This document shows, piece by piece, positions 17,198 to 25,791 of a DNA stretch of 39,972 nucleotides (position 1 is the first letter of the stretch; the number at the start of each line of letters is the position of its first letter). The stretch comes from an uncultured Prochlorococcus sp. (GTDB taxonomy: Bacteria > Cyanobacteriota > Cyanobacteriia > PCC-6307 > Cyanobiaceae). A program made the translations under genes and the position numbers. Under the pieces are notes generated by a model, which was not told where the DNA came from, made no database searches, and worked only from the letters and a program-made list of their open reading frames with translations. The stretch is from assembly GCA_902572075.1 (NCBI GenBank), contig CACGER010000010.1:1-39972 (forward strand), read 5' to 3'.

Positions 17198-17494
17198 TCA
17201 ATTTGAGGTATCAAAACTAGAGCCAACTAAATCTTTATTTGTATTAGAAGGTCTGAAGCTTTTTGACCAAATATTTTTTGTTTTTGTATAAAGTTCATTT
17301 TTAGTGATTTTCCAAAATTTTAAAATTTTTTCAATATCATTTTTAATTTCAATTTCTCCAGGGAAATTAGTATAACGACTTATTAGTCTAGCTAAATTTA
17401 TATAGTCAAGATCCTCTGGTGTTTTTTTAGTGATAAGGGAATCTATAATGTTCTTGTCGGTTTCATGTAATGGATGTGTTTGCTCGTTACCCAT
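17198..17494 (-). CDS. DUF3288 cyanobacterial protein
   Basis: A 98-residue soluble protein with the DUF3288 pattern: HPLHETDKNIIDSLI, then YINLARLISRYTNFPGEIEIKNDIEKIL and KFWKITKNELYTKTKNIW. The family is small, cyanobacterial and of unknown function. The C-terminal ~20 residues are polar and variable. It is the first gene of the minus-strand block that continues with trpD 33 bases later, and it diverges from the ABC exporter at 17574, so the 79-base gap must hold both promoters. Confidence 0.8.
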   Translation of the reverse strand: MGNEQTHPLHETDKNIIDSLITKKTPEDLDYINLARLISRYTNFPGEIEIKNDIEKILKFWKITKNELYTKTKNIWSKSFRPSNTNKDLVGSSFDTSN

Positions 17495-17573
17495 AATTAA
17501 TACTGAATCAATTTTAAAATTAGCTCACATATTCAAAAATGAAACATTATCTTAATCATATTGGCAAAATAAA

Positions 17574-19319
17574 ATGAAAAATTTAAAGATAAAAGTTATA
17601 TCTAAATATTTAAGACCTTACAAAAAAGAATTCTTATATGGAGCTTTAGCTCTCTTAATAGTTAATATTTTAAGTGTTGTAATACCCTTAGAAGTAAAAA
17701 ATATAATTGACCAACTACAAAACGGATTTTCTTCAGATTTTATTATTTCAAAATCTTTGTGGTTAATATTTTTAGCAACTTGTATGGGTTTAATAAGATT
17801 ATTTTCAAGACAGATTGTTTTCGGCATAGGTAGAAAAGTAGAGGTAAATCTTCGGCAAAAACTTTTTGACCATTTACTTGTTCAAGATCCAGAATGGATT
17901 CAAAAAAAAGGTAGTGGAGACATTATTAGTAGAGCCACAAGCGATGTTGAAAACATAAGAAGACTTTTAGGTTTTACTGTTTTAAGCTTGTGCAACATTG
18001 TCTTAGCTTATTCATTTACTATTCCTTCAATGTTTTCTATCAACAAAACATTAACAATATCAGCTTTAATGATATTTCCTTTAATCCTAGGAATTGTTAG
18101 TCTGTTTGGCGGCAGAATGGTTAATCAAAGAAAAGCTCAACAAGAATCATTGTCAAAACTTAGTGATCTAATACAAGAAGATCTATCAGGTATAAGCGCC
18201 ATCAAAATTTATGCTCAAGAAAATGCAGAGAAAAGAGAATTTAACATATACAATAATGATTATCGAAATTCAGCGATAAAACTTGCCAGAACAGCAAGTA
18301 CACTTTTCCCATTGTTGCAAGGTATTTCCTCCATTTCATTATTGATTTTATTATCATTAGGAACTTTTCAATTAGAAAGCGGATTTATTTCTATAGGTGG
18401 ATTAGTAGCTTTAATTCTTTACGTAGAAAGACTTGTCTTTCCAACAGCTCTATTAGGTTTTACCTTAAATACTTTTCAACTCGGTCAAGTAAGTTTGGAT
18501 CGCGTAGAAGAAATCTTTCAGAACAAACCAAAAATTGTAGATGGATCAGACACCAAATTTTTTAAAAAAAAGGTTAAAGGATTATTAGAAGCAAAAAGTT
18601 TAACGATAAAGTATCCGGGATCCAAATTCAATTCATTAAATGGACTCAATTTTAAAATTTATCCTGGAGAACTTATTGCAATAGTTGGTCCGGTGGGTTG
18701 TGGAAAGACAACACTAGCAAAGTCTCTAGGAAGAACTATTGAAATTCCTGACAATCAACTATTTTTAGATGAAATTGATGTAAAAACTCTCAAATTAAGT
18801 GATCTTAGAAAAAATATTTCAATCGTTCCTCAAGAAGCATTCTTATTTACTTCTACAATCTCAGAAAACCTAAGTTTTGGAGAACCCAAAGCTTCTAAAT
18901 ATCTAGTTAAAGATAGCGCTACAAAGGCAGGATTAATTGATGATATCAATAGTTTTCCTCAAAAGTTCAAAACTATTGTTGGCGAACGAGGTATTACATT
19001 AAGTGGTGGACAAAGACAAAGAACTGCCCTAGGAAGAGCATTACTTGTTAACTCTCCTATTGTTGTTCTTGATGATGCTTTAGCAAGCGTTGACAATAAA
19101 ACAGCAGCAAGAATAATAGATGAAATGAGTGATAGAAGTAATAAAACAATCATAATGATTAGTCACCAACTTTCTGTTGCAGCTACTTGCGATAGGGTTT
19201 TAGTAATGAATAAAGGAGAAATAGTACAAGAAGGGAACCATAAAGATTTAGTAAAAGAGAATGGGCTATATAAACAACTTTGGGAAAGAGAACTAGCCAC
19301 TAGAATTGTTAAGGGCTAA
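17574..19319 (+). CDS. ABC exporter half-transporter (MsbA/multidrug type)
   Basis: A 581-residue fused membrane and ATPase half-transporter that would work as a homodimer in the inner membrane. The N-terminal ~310 residues contain about six membrane helices and the coupling region RKVEVNLRQKLFDHLL. The nucleotide-binding domain has Walker A GPVGCGKTT (near residues 372-380), a Q-loop IVPQEAFLF, the signature LSGGQRQRTALGRALL, Walker B VVLDDALASVD and the switch His in MISHQLS. The architecture is that of lipid/multidrug exporters; the Walker B region carries Asp instead of the common catalytic Glu (LDDA). Substrate unknown. The msrA gene follows after 38 bases. Confidence 0.9.
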   Translation: MKNLKIKVISKYLRPYKKEFLYGALALLIVNILSVVIPLEVKNIIDQLQNGFSSDFIISKSLWLIFLATCMGLIRLFSRQIVFGIGRKVEVNLRQKLFDHLLVQDPEWIQKKGSGDIISRATSDVENIRRLLGFTVLSLCNIVLAYSFTIPSMFSINKTLTISALMIFPLILGIVSLFGGRMVNQRKAQQESLSKLSDLIQEDLSGISAIKIYAQENAEKREFNIYNNDYRNSAIKLARTASTLFPLLQGISSISLLILLSLGTFQLESGFISIGGLVALILYVERLVFPTALLGFTLNTFQLGQVSLDRVEEIFQNKPKIVDGSDTKFFKKKVKGLLEAKSLTIKYPGSKFNSLNGLNFKIYPGELIAIVGPVGCGKTTLAKSLGRTIEIPDNQLFLDEIDVKTLKLSDLRKNISIVPQEAFLFTSTISENLSFGEPKASKYLVKDSATKAGLIDDINSFPQKFKTIVGERGITLSGGQRQRTALGRALLVNSPIVVLDDALASVDNKTAARIIDEMSDRSNKTIIMISHQLSVAATCDRVLVMNKGEIVQEGNHKDLVKENGLYKQLWERELATRIVKG

Positions 19320-19357
19320 AGGTGATTTTTTTTTCTTATTATGAGAAGATTTAGATT

Positions 19358-20086
19358 ATGTTTAAATTCTTGAAAAATATCATGAATAATGAGGGGATAA
19401 ATTTAACCAATGAAGATTATTCATTACATAGAATATTAAAAACAGATATTAAAAAAGAACCGAATACACAAGAAGATGAAATAATTTTTGGATGTGGTTG
19501 TTTCTGGGGAGCTGAAAAATGTTTTTGGAAACTTCCTGGAGTTGTTACAACTTCTGTAGGTTATGCAGGTGGCAAAAAAAACAATCCAACTTATTATGAT
19601 GTATGTTCCGGATTAACTGGTCATTCAGAAGTTGTAAGAGTTATATGGGATAAAAGGGAGATAGATGTAAGTGATTTATTAAAAATGTTTTGGGAATGTC
19701 ATGACCCTACTCAAAAAAACAGGCAAGGCAATGATATTGGGACTCAATATAGATCAGCAATATATTACAAAAATGAAAATAATATTAATAGCATATTAGC
19801 TAGTAAGGAACAATATCAAAAGGAACTAAGCAAAAAAAATCTTGGTTTAATTGAAACGGAAATAAAAATAATTGATTCATATTTTTATGCGGAAAAATAC
19901 CATCAACAGTATCTTGCATCAGCTGGAAGCAGGCAGTATTGTTCCGCTTCACCTACAAAAGTTAAGTTAGGAGTTTTCACTGGAAGCAACTATAAATTAG
20001 AAGACCATATATGGGAAAACTTTAATTGGGAAGTTGACAAGTGTGTATTGAGATCTGATAACAATCCTATAAAGAATAACATCTAA
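19358..20086 (+). CDS. msrA: Peptide methionine-S-sulfoxide reductase MsrA
   Basis: A 242-residue repair enzyme that reduces methionine-S-sulfoxide in oxidised proteins. The catalytic motif is GCFWG (Cys48 in FGCGCFWGAEK). VGYAGG, TGHSEVV, FWECHDPTQKNRQGNDIGTQYRS and the C-terminal resolving-Cys region RQYCSAS are all present. The N-terminus is about 40 residues longer than the E. coli catalytic core, giving a total length in the plant/cyanobacterial range. The start is ATG 19358; an in-frame ATG at 19382 is an alternative. It is followed by tRNA-Pro. Confidence 0.95.
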   Translation: MFKFLKNIMNNEGINLTNEDYSLHRILKTDIKKEPNTQEDEIIFGCGCFWGAEKCFWKLPGVVTTSVGYAGGKKNNPTYYDVCSGLTGHSEVVRVIWDKREIDVSDLLKMFWECHDPTQKNRQGNDIGTQYRSAIYYKNENNINSILASKEQYQKELSKKNLGLIETEIKIIDSYFYAEKYHQQYLASAGSRQYCSASPTKVKLGVFTGSNYKLEDHIWENFNWEVDKCVLRSDNNPIKNNI

Positions 20087-20113
20087 ATCAATCTAATCTT
20101 TATAGTAGAGACA

Positions 20114-20187
20114 CGGGGCGTAGCGCAGTTTGGTAGCGCACCACTTTGGGGTAGTGGGGGTCGTGGGTTCAAATCCCGCCGTTCCGA
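20114..20187 (+). tRNA. trnP-GGG: tRNA-Pro (anticodon GGG)
   Basis: A full cloverleaf in 74 bases. The acceptor stem CGGGGCG pairs with CGTTCCG (two G-U pairs). The D arm is GCGC...GCGC. The anticodon stem CCACT/AGTGG holds the loop TTGGGGT, reading GGG at positions 34-36. The T arm GTGGG-TTCAAAT-CCCGC ends in discriminator A at 20187. No CCA is encoded. The tight stem assignment gives GGG rather than UGG, as in E. coli ProL. A TATAGT element at 20101-20106 is a plausible -10. Confidence 0.95.
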
Positions 20188-20340
20188 TTAATTATCGTTT
20201 TCATTTATAAGTGATTTGTATAGTTTATATGAACTTATGCCTACTGCTATGAATGTAAAAGAAGAAAAAAAAGCTAATACCAATATAGTAAGATTTGAAA
20301 CTTCCACTTCACCTAATTGGAAAGATATAAAAATGTTCAT
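20188..20340 (-). CDS. Small single-membrane-segment protein (50 residues)
   Basis: A minus-strand frame of 50 residues: ATG 20340, stop TAA at 20190-20188. It has a polar N-terminus (MNIFISFQLGEVEVSN), one hydrophobic helix (LTILVLAFFSSFTFIAVGI) and a short charged tail (YKLYKSLINENDN). The layout resembles the many tiny thylakoid subunits of cyanobacteria, but it matches none that I recognise (not PsbM, PetG, PetN or PsbX). It lies 61 bases downstream of uppP on the same strand. Its stop codon abuts the 3' end of tRNA-Pro. A plus-strand frame over the same bases looks less protein-like. Confidence 0.55.
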   Translation of the reverse strand: MNIFISFQLGEVEVSNLTILVLAFFSSFTFIAVGISSYKLYKSLINENDN

Positions 20341-20401
20341 TAGAAATAATCTTTTTAAAACCTTAACACAATTGCATAAAAATTTTTTTTATCACATCCA
20401 A

Positions 20402-21202
20402 TTATAAATTCATAAGAATTACAACACCAAATATCACTCGATAGATGATAAATATTTTCAACCCATTTGAAGAAAAATATTTTAATAAGAAATCTATTGC
20501 TAATAAAGAGGACAAAAATGTCGTAATAAGACCAACAAAAAGAGGGAAAAAACCTAATGAAAAAAAATCATTAAAAGAAGAAATTAACTCAACAATCGCA
20601 GCAAGAGAAATAGCAGGCATTCCTAAAAGAAAAGAAAATTTCGCGGCATCGCCTCTTTCCCATCCTGATATTAAAGCACTAGAAATAGTCACCCCGGATC
20701 TTGAAACACCAGGAAAAATCGCAAATGCTTGAAAGAAACCTATCAAAAAACTATTTGAATAATTATGGTTTTTAATATTGATAGAACCTCTTTTCGAACT
20801 ATCTGCCAAGTACATAAAAAAAGCCATTAAAAATGAGACCAATGCTATTGATAAATTTGAACGAAGAACGTTTTCAAAAAATGAAGGGACAAATATTTTT
20901 ATACTCCCACCAAGCAAAACTATTGGAATAGTTCCAATCAAAATAGACCTTAATAATCTTTCATGTAAAAGATATTCAAGAAATTTTTTGGAAGATTTAC
21001 TTCTGAAATTCAAAATATCATTCCTAAAATACCAGGCTATGGCTAGAACACTGCCACTTTGAATAGTAGCGGACAAAGATGCTCCAGGATCATCAATACC
21101 TAAAAAAAGAGATATGATTTTTAGATGAGCTGTACTACTTACAGGGATAAATTCCGTCAAGCCTTGAATTAATCCATACAAAACAAATTTTAAATATTCC
21201 AA
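20402..21202 (-). CDS. uppP: Undecaprenyl-diphosphatase UppP/BacA
   Basis: A 266-residue integral membrane enzyme that recycles undecaprenyl diphosphate to the monophosphate carrier for peptidoglycan and surface polysaccharide synthesis. The two signatures are present: GLTEFIPVSSTAHL near the N-terminus and PGVSRSGVTISSALISGWERGDAAKFSFLLGMPA in the second half (described in segments). About eight hydrophobic segments are visible. The ATG at 21202 opens divergently from the 90-residue secreted protein at 21269. The 3' end lies 61 bases before the 50-residue membrane protein. Confidence 0.96.
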   Translation of the reverse strand: MEYLKFVLYGLIQGLTEFIPVSSTAHLKIISLFLGIDDPGASLSATIQSGSVLAIAWYFRNDILNFRSKSSKKFLEYLLHERLLRSILIGTIPIVLLGGSIKIFVPSFFENVLRSNLSIALVSFLMAFFMYLADSSKRGSINIKNHNYSNSFLIGFFQAFAIFPGVSRSGVTISSALISGWERGDAAKFSFLLGMPAISLAAIVELISSFNDFFSLGFFPLFVGLITTFLSSLLAIDFLLKYFSSNGLKIFIIYRVIFGVVILMNL

Positions 21203-21268
21203 AAATTATTAAATTACCTAATTAATTAATAGCAATTTACATTTAAAAATTAAAAGCTAGTATGGAAA

Positions 21269-21541
21269 ATGAAAAAAAATTCTATTTTAATATTATTTTT
21301 TCTTTTTTCCTTAATCTTTTCTGGTTCTGCAAAAGCTAACTATTGGTTAGTAATTGGAACTTATAGACAAGGACCTGGAGGAAGGCCAGAGGTTAGTGGA
21401 ATAACAAGTCCTTCCTTGCATTCTATTCCCATGAAAGATTTAGATACTTGTAATAAGGCAGGTGAAAAAATTACTAATGAAATATACAAACCTGTCTGGC
21501 AATTCGATAGTAGGTGGACCTGTGTATTTAGAGGTTATTAG
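21269..21541 (+). CDS. Small secreted hypothetical protein (90 residues)
   Basis: A 90-residue protein with a typical signal peptide (KKNSILILFFLFSLIFSGSAKA, cleavage expected after AKA near residue 23). The mature part is about 67 residues and begins NYWLVIGTYRQGPGG, with two cysteines (in LDTCNKAG and WTCVFRG) that could form a disulfide in the periplasm or lumen. No family is recognised. It stands alone on the plus strand and is divergent from uppP. Confidence 0.75.
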   Translation: MKKNSILILFFLFSLIFSGSAKANYWLVIGTYRQGPGGRPEVSGITSPSLHSIPMKDLDTCNKAGEKITNEIYKPVWQFDSRWTCVFRGY

Positions 21542-21549
21542 TAATCAAG

Positions 21550-21684
21550 TTACCTTTTGACATCGTGAGCACAACCATCACCTTTATAGTTTTCACTCTC
21601 GTAAAAATCATTTTTTGTCCCAAAATAAACTGTTAATAAAACAAAAGGTAAACTTAATATAAATAAAATAATTGTTAAATCCAT
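21550..21684 (-). CDS. Small membrane protein (44 residues)
   Basis: A minus-strand frame of 44 residues, ATG 21684 to TAA 21550. An N-terminal membrane helix (MDLTIILFILSLPFVLLTVYF) is followed by a soluble acidic tail with GDGCAHDVKR at the end. The codon use looks like its neighbours. The Cys-Ala-His near the C-terminus could bind metal or heme, but nothing proves it. It is convergent with the secreted protein, with stops eight bases apart. Not recognised. Confidence 0.6.
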   Translation of the reverse strand: MDLTIILFILSLPFVLLTVYFGTKNDFYESENYKGDGCAHDVKR

Positions 21685-21746
21685 AGTGATAACTTACTTA
21701 GCAAAGTTTTGAAAAATTACAATTACAGTTTGTACATTAATTATTT

Positions 21747-21872
21747 TTAGTAATCTGTGGGTCCTTTAATACCAAGATAAAAGAAGGCTCCTAACCCAAC
21801 TAAAAGTAAGACTCCGGCTACAGCTGCTGAAGGAACGAAACCACCTATAGCGAAGGAAGAAAAATAATACAT
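21747..21872 (-). CDS. Small membrane protein (41 residues)
   Basis: A minus-strand frame of 41 residues, ATG 21872 to TAA 21747. It has a short N-terminus (MYYFSSFAIGGF), a single glycine/alanine-rich membrane helix (VPSAAVAGVLLLVGLGAFFYLG) and the tail IKGPTDY. It has the size and pattern of a photosystem or cytochrome complex subunit but cannot be matched to a named one from memory. It is arranged in the same direction as the 44-residue protein 62 bases downstream. Confidence 0.6.
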   Translation of the reverse strand: MYYFSSFAIGGFVPSAAVAGVLLLVGLGAFFYLGIKGPTDY

Positions 21873-21962
21873 CTATAAAAACTAAAACTAGTTTGATAAT
21901 ATCAATAAAAACTAGGTATTTGTAAAAAATTGTGACTCGAAGACAATTAGATAATTACCGTT

Positions 21963-22208
21963 CTATGCCACTAAAGTTGAATCTTCGTTATCGGCAGAAA
22001 TTCTTATTCTCTCTTCCAACTTAGGACCATATAATTCATTTCCCCATATTTCGACTCTAGAATCATTAGGAGCCATAAAAGTAAGAATGTCAGTGGGAAA
22101 TAAAACTCTCTCTAAAAAAAAATTTGATGGACCAATACATCTCAAGACAACCATCCTACATCCTTCGTTTTTATAAGAAAACTCAACCATTCCTATACAG
22201 AAAAACAT
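21963..22208 (-). CDS. DUF1830 protein
   Basis: An 81-residue soluble protein with the DUF1830 pattern: an early CR/MVVLRCIGPSNFFLERVLFP core, then LTFMAPNDSRVEIWGNELYG and a short acidic tail. The family is cyanobacterial and uncharacterised. The ATG at 22208 is used; a second in-frame ATG at codon 7 (MVEFSYK) would also serve. It is followed on the same strand, 90 bases later, by the 41-residue membrane protein. Confidence 0.72.
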   Translation of the reverse strand: MFFCIGMVEFSYKNEGCRMVVLRCIGPSNFFLERVLFPTDILTFMAPNDSRVEIWGNELYGPKLEERIRISADNEDSTLVA

Positions 22209-22281
22209 TAACCATTAAACACTATTAAGATCTAAAAAAAATGTATAAAAAATTACTGAAAAAAAAGAAATTTAGAAAATG

Positions 22282-23226
22282 CTACAAATTCAATCCAGCC
22301 TCTATTAACTTTCTTTCTTGATCAATTAATAAAAGCGCGTAGGATTCTATAACATCAAAACTTATATGAGGAATTGAGACATTAAGCATTCTCAAGAAAT
22401 TAGATAATTTTTCATCTTTAAGAGCGTTACCCTTCTGTAAAAACATTTCTTTTTCCTGATTTTTTTTCCATATATTCATATATTCAATCTTCAAGGGCTT
22501 TAAGTGCCAAATATTGTCTATTAAGGTCCAAATATCTAGATATTCGTTTAGGTTATTTTGAATTTTTAATACATAAGATGATTCATGAAGACTCAAATTT
22601 GTTGTATTTATGGGTCGATCATTAATGTCAACAGAATAAGGTTTTATTCCTAAAAACCATCCTTCAAGAATTAATAAATCAGGGTTATCAAATCTCCAAT
22701 GAGATCTATCTCCTAAACCATTTCTTAAAGATTTATCGAAAACTGGTACATTTAATTCTCCATTTATCTTCCAATTTAATAATTTTTCATGCATTAATTC
22801 TACTGAGTGACTGCCAGGAAACCCTCTTGAAACATTCCAAGGGTTATTCTTAATTGCTAATTTCATTTCATTTGATGGGAGGTAAAAGTCGTCAATTGAA
22901 ATAACCGCAATTTTGAAGTTTAATTTTAACGATATAGCCTCGAGCCATTTACCTAGAGTTGTTTTGCCTGTACCAGGTAAAGCTGAGATTCCAATAATTT
23001 TTCTATCAGAAAAATTATTTTGAAATTTATAAGCCTGAGACAACAGAGGTAAAGCCAAACCCCAAATCCAATCATCATTTACTTTATTATTCCAATATTG
23101 ATCAATTGAAAGTATTTTTCTTTGATTATTCCAAAAATTAAACCAATCATCTAAGGACTCCCAACCAATATCAATAATTAATTTTTCAAATTTATCAAAA
23201 GGAAAATTAATATCCAAATCTTTCAT
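22282..23226 (-). CDS. D-glycerate 3-kinase (GLYK-like P-loop kinase)
   Basis: A 314-residue P-loop kinase. Walker A is GISALPGTGKTT (residues 79-90). A VISIDDFYLPS motif follows, as in plant-type GLYK and related uridine-kinase-like enzymes. FPGSHSVELMHEKLLNW and LLILEGWFLGIKP are also family-typical. GLYK phosphorylates glycerate to 3-phosphoglycerate, normally the last photorespiratory step. Here it is the last gene of a minus-strand unit behind a GH13 phosphorylase and the GpgP-like phosphatase, four bases after the latter, so it may also phosphorylate glycerate released from glucosylglycerate. The kinase family is secure; the dual role is inference. Confidence 0.85.
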   Translation of the reverse strand: MKDLDINFPFDKFEKLIIDIGWESLDDWFNFWNNQRKILSIDQYWNNKVNDDWIWGLALPLLSQAYKFQNNFSDRKIIGISALPGTGKTTLGKWLEAISLKLNFKIAVISIDDFYLPSNEMKLAIKNNPWNVSRGFPGSHSVELMHEKLLNWKINGELNVPVFDKSLRNGLGDRSHWRFDNPDLLILEGWFLGIKPYSVDINDRPINTTNLSLHESSYVLKIQNNLNEYLDIWTLIDNIWHLKPLKIEYMNIWKKNQEKEMFLQKGNALKDEKLSNFLRMLNVSIPHISFDVIESYALLLIDQERKLIEAGLNL

Positions 23227-23230
23227 CTTT

Positions 23231-24028
23231 CTAAGTAAGTTCTCGATTATTTATCAATTTATTGATTTCATTTTTCCAACCATATCCATTTGGTTCAGAA
23301 GCTAAAATAAATTCCAAATCTTTTAATTGATTAAGTAAATTTAAGTTAGGTCCATCTATTCCAGGAATAACGATCTTAATATCTGAGTTTAAAAGTAGAG
23401 GTAAATCATTTGGAGAATCGCCTAAACCGATAATTTCAATATTTTGAACATTTGAATATTCTTTAAGAGCATTTATTGCTTTACCTTTATTAGATTTTGT
23501 AGATAATAAATGACTCATTCTATTTCCTTTAAAAATATCAACATTGAACTTTTTACAACAGATATTTATCTTCTCTTCTAAATAACTTGGGGGATTTAAA
23601 AAAGGCATGCTCCAATGCCTATCACGCATTAAGTGCAATGAGTTATCTTCTAAACCTGTGAGCTGAGTGGCTTCTTGATCAGTGAGATTATTAAGAGGAG
23701 TAAGTTTATAATCAATTTCATTGGAAATAAAATTTAAGATTTCTTCAAGTGATTCGTATTTTATTCCAAGAATAATTTCTCCATTTACTCTTTTAAGAGA
23801 TTCACCATATATTGCTGCACCATTCTCGACAATATAAGGATCCGTTAAGTTAAGCTCCTCTCTAATAACTCTTACTTCAGAAGCGGTTTTGCTTGTACAA
23901 AGAATTACAGGGATAGATAATTTTTGTAGTTTTTTTATGGTTTCTCTAGCGGGTGATAAATCATAGGAGTGATCCATTAAAGTACCATCTACATCACTTA
24001 CAACCCAAATAGAAGAATTTTCTATCAT
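23231..24028 (-). CDS. gpgP: Glucosyl-3-phosphoglycerate phosphatase (MPGP-type HAD)
   Basis: A 265-residue HAD phosphatase of the Cof/mannosyl-3-phosphoglycerate phosphatase type. Motif I is SDVDGTLMD (Asp12, Asp14), motif II ILCTSKTASEV, then YIVENGAAIYG, and motif IV GLGDSPNDLPLL. It would remove phosphate from the GpgS product to give glucosylglycerate. It sits between the GH13 phosphorylase (two bases away) and the glycerate kinase, with gpgS just beyond on the opposite strand. The assignment relies on family plus context; HAD specificity cannot be read from motifs alone. Confidence 0.85.
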   Translation of the reverse strand: MIENSSIWVVSDVDGTLMDHSYDLSPARETIKKLQKLSIPVILCTSKTASEVRVIREELNLTDPYIVENGAAIYGESLKRVNGEIILGIKYESLEEILNFISNEIDYKLTPLNNLTDQEATQLTGLEDNSLHLMRDRHWSMPFLNPPSYLEEKINICCKKFNVDIFKGNRMSHLLSTKSNKGKAINALKEYSNVQNIEIIGLGDSPNDLPLLLNSDIKIVIPGIDGPNLNLLNQLKDLEFILASEPNGYGWKNEINKLINNRELT

Positions 24029-24030
24029 TT

Positions 24031-25791
24031 TTATAAAGCACTAAGCCAAATTACTTGAAAAGGATCGAGACTAATATTTTTGTAATTATATTTAGTGGAT
24101 GTTAAGAAATCTTGGGTATTAAAATCATTATCAATTATTTTTGGGAGGTCATTATCATTTAATTGATAATTAATTTTATTTTCAGTCATATTATGGATTG
24201 CAAAAACAGACTTAGGTCCTTTACTTCTTTTGATTACAACAATATCACTTCTACCTTTAGATAAACATTTCATATCCGAGCAAGGGTGAAATTGCTTTAA
24301 TTCAGTTCTGACATCCATAGCAATACGAAGATATTTTAAGTTTTTATTAGCATTAGATTCAGGATTATTTAAAACTGCTAAAAGATTTTCCGATTTAAAC
24401 TTTTCTCTATTGAGGTCCCTTCTTTGACCTGTCATAGAAAAACTTTTGATATCATTCTCTGAAGCTAGTAATGCTGGTAAATAAAAGGCAGGAACCCCTT
24501 TCAGAGCCATTACTAATAATTGACTCAAAATAAATCTCTCATATTGAAATCTCTTAGCATCCCTACTGGAGTCTTCCATTGCACTCCACCAACTAATATT
24601 CAATTCATAAGGTTTATCATCACCATTTGATAAACGTCTATGACTTACTAATCCGCCTCGTTTCTCACAATTAATTAATAAATCTTTTATTCTCTGCTCA
24701 TTCATTAAACCCTCAAGAGCTCTTAGCCCAACACCATCGTGAGATGCTGTGAAATTAAAAAGAGTAGTATCATCAGGTAATTCTGGCCAATTAAAAATCC
24801 ATGAATTTAGAATATCAGCTCTTGAAGTAATAATTGCTTCTAGGAGAAGAGGAGGCAATGGGAAATTGTATGCCATATGGGCTTCATCATTAGGAATCAG
24901 ATAAGATAGATTTTCCTTCTGAGGAACATTAGTTTCAGTTATTAAAACTCCCTCATCAAGAAGATTATTCAAAAGAACTCTTAAGAGTTTCACAATTGAG
25001 TGTGCTTTTGGCAAATGCAAGCAAGTTGTTCCTGATTCCTTCCAAATAAAACCTACTGCATCAAGTCTGAACCATTTAATTCCATTGGATAAATAAGTAA
25101 TAATTAAATTTAAGAACTCAAGAGTCATTTTTGGATTATGCCAATTCAAATCAATTTGATCTGGACCAAAAGTTGTCCAAACCTGTTTTGGGCCATCTTC
25201 AGTATTTATTTGAGAAAACAAAGAGGAACTTCTAGGTCTAACTACATTTGACCAGTCTAGATTTTGTTTCGGTGAAAAAACATTTGATATACCTGGTTCT
25301 TGGGATTTAATAAATTGTTGAACCCATGGGTGAGATGATGAGACATGGTTTAGTACCAAATCAGCCATCAAATCATGATTTTTAGAAATGCTTTTGAGAT
25401 CTTCCCAACCACCAAATTTTTCTTCTAAGGAATCATAACTTGAGACTGCAAAACCTCCATCACTTGTAGATTTCAGAAAAGGAAGAATATGCACAACTTT
25501 AGAAAGGCTGCCAAAATATTTACTTAACAACTCACCAAGAGTTTTTAATGTTGACTCGCCATTTTTATAAATACAATCTGCATAAGTTATCAAAACCGAA
25601 TGAGATTCATTCCACCTTTCGTTATCTCTTATTTCTTCATAAGCAGATTTCTCTGAGAAATCTTCTAAAATCTGTAATAATTGATTTGAAATAAAATTAA
25701 TTTCTTCTGTAGTATTATTTGAATAAATTGTTTTTAACAATTTTTCAATCTTTAATCTATCTAATTTTTTCTCTGAATCAATTTGCTTCAC
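24031..25791 (-). CDS. GH13 sucrose-phosphorylase-like enzyme, probable glucosylglycerate phosphorylase
   Basis: A 586-residue GH13_18-type alpha-glucoside phosphorylase. It has a TIM barrel with DLVLNHVSSSHPWVQQF, nucleophile Asp244 in WFRLDAVGF, acid/base Glu286 in LITETNVPQ, and FTASHDGVGLRALEG for the transition-state His/Asp. Relatives include sucrose phosphorylase, sucrose-6'-phosphate phosphorylase and glucosylglycerate phosphorylase. Position argues for the last: it is divergent from gpgS by 50 bases and in one unit with gpgP and glycerate kinase. Expected reaction: glucosylglycerate plus phosphate to glucose 1-phosphate and glycerate. It has often been annotated simply as sucrose phosphorylase. 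Confidence 0.8.
   Translation of the reverse strand: MKQIDSEKKLDRLKIEKLLKTIYSNNTTEEINFISNQLLQILEDFSEKSAYEEIRDNERWNESHSVLITYADCIYKNGESTLKTLGELLSKYFGSLSKVVHILPFLKSTSDGGFAVSSYDSLEEKFGGWEDLKSISKNHDLMADLVLNHVSSSHPWVQQFIKSQEPGISNVFSPKQNLDWSNVVRPRSSSLFSQINTEDGPKQVWTTFGPDQIDLNWHNPKMTLEFLNLIITYLSNGIKWFRLDAVGFIWKESGTTCLHLPKAHSIVKLLRVLLNNLLDEGVLITETNVPQKENLSYLIPNDEAHMAYNFPLPPLLLEAIITSRADILNSWIFNWPELPDDTTLFNFTASHDGVGLRALEGLMNEQRIKDLLINCEKRGGLVSHRRLSNGDDKPYELNISWWSAMEDSSRDAKRFQYERFILSQLLVMALKGVPAFYLPALLASENDIKSFSMTGQRRDLNREKFKSENLLAVLNNPESNANKNLKYLRIAMDVRTELKQFHPCSDMKCLSKGRSDIVVIKRSKGPKSVFAIHNMTENKINYQLNDNDLPKIIDNDFNTQDFLTSTKYNYKNISLDPFQVIWLSAL

Noticed and set aside
16728-17291. Plus-strand frame of 187 codons over trpD and DUF3288
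   Set aside because: Antisense to two convincing genes; it has no domain or start context.
20216-20407. Plus-strand frame of 63 codons after tRNA-Pro
   Set aside because: Its product is lysine-rich and featureless, while the opposite strand encodes a well-shaped single-helix protein over the same bases. It also runs into the 3' end of uppP.
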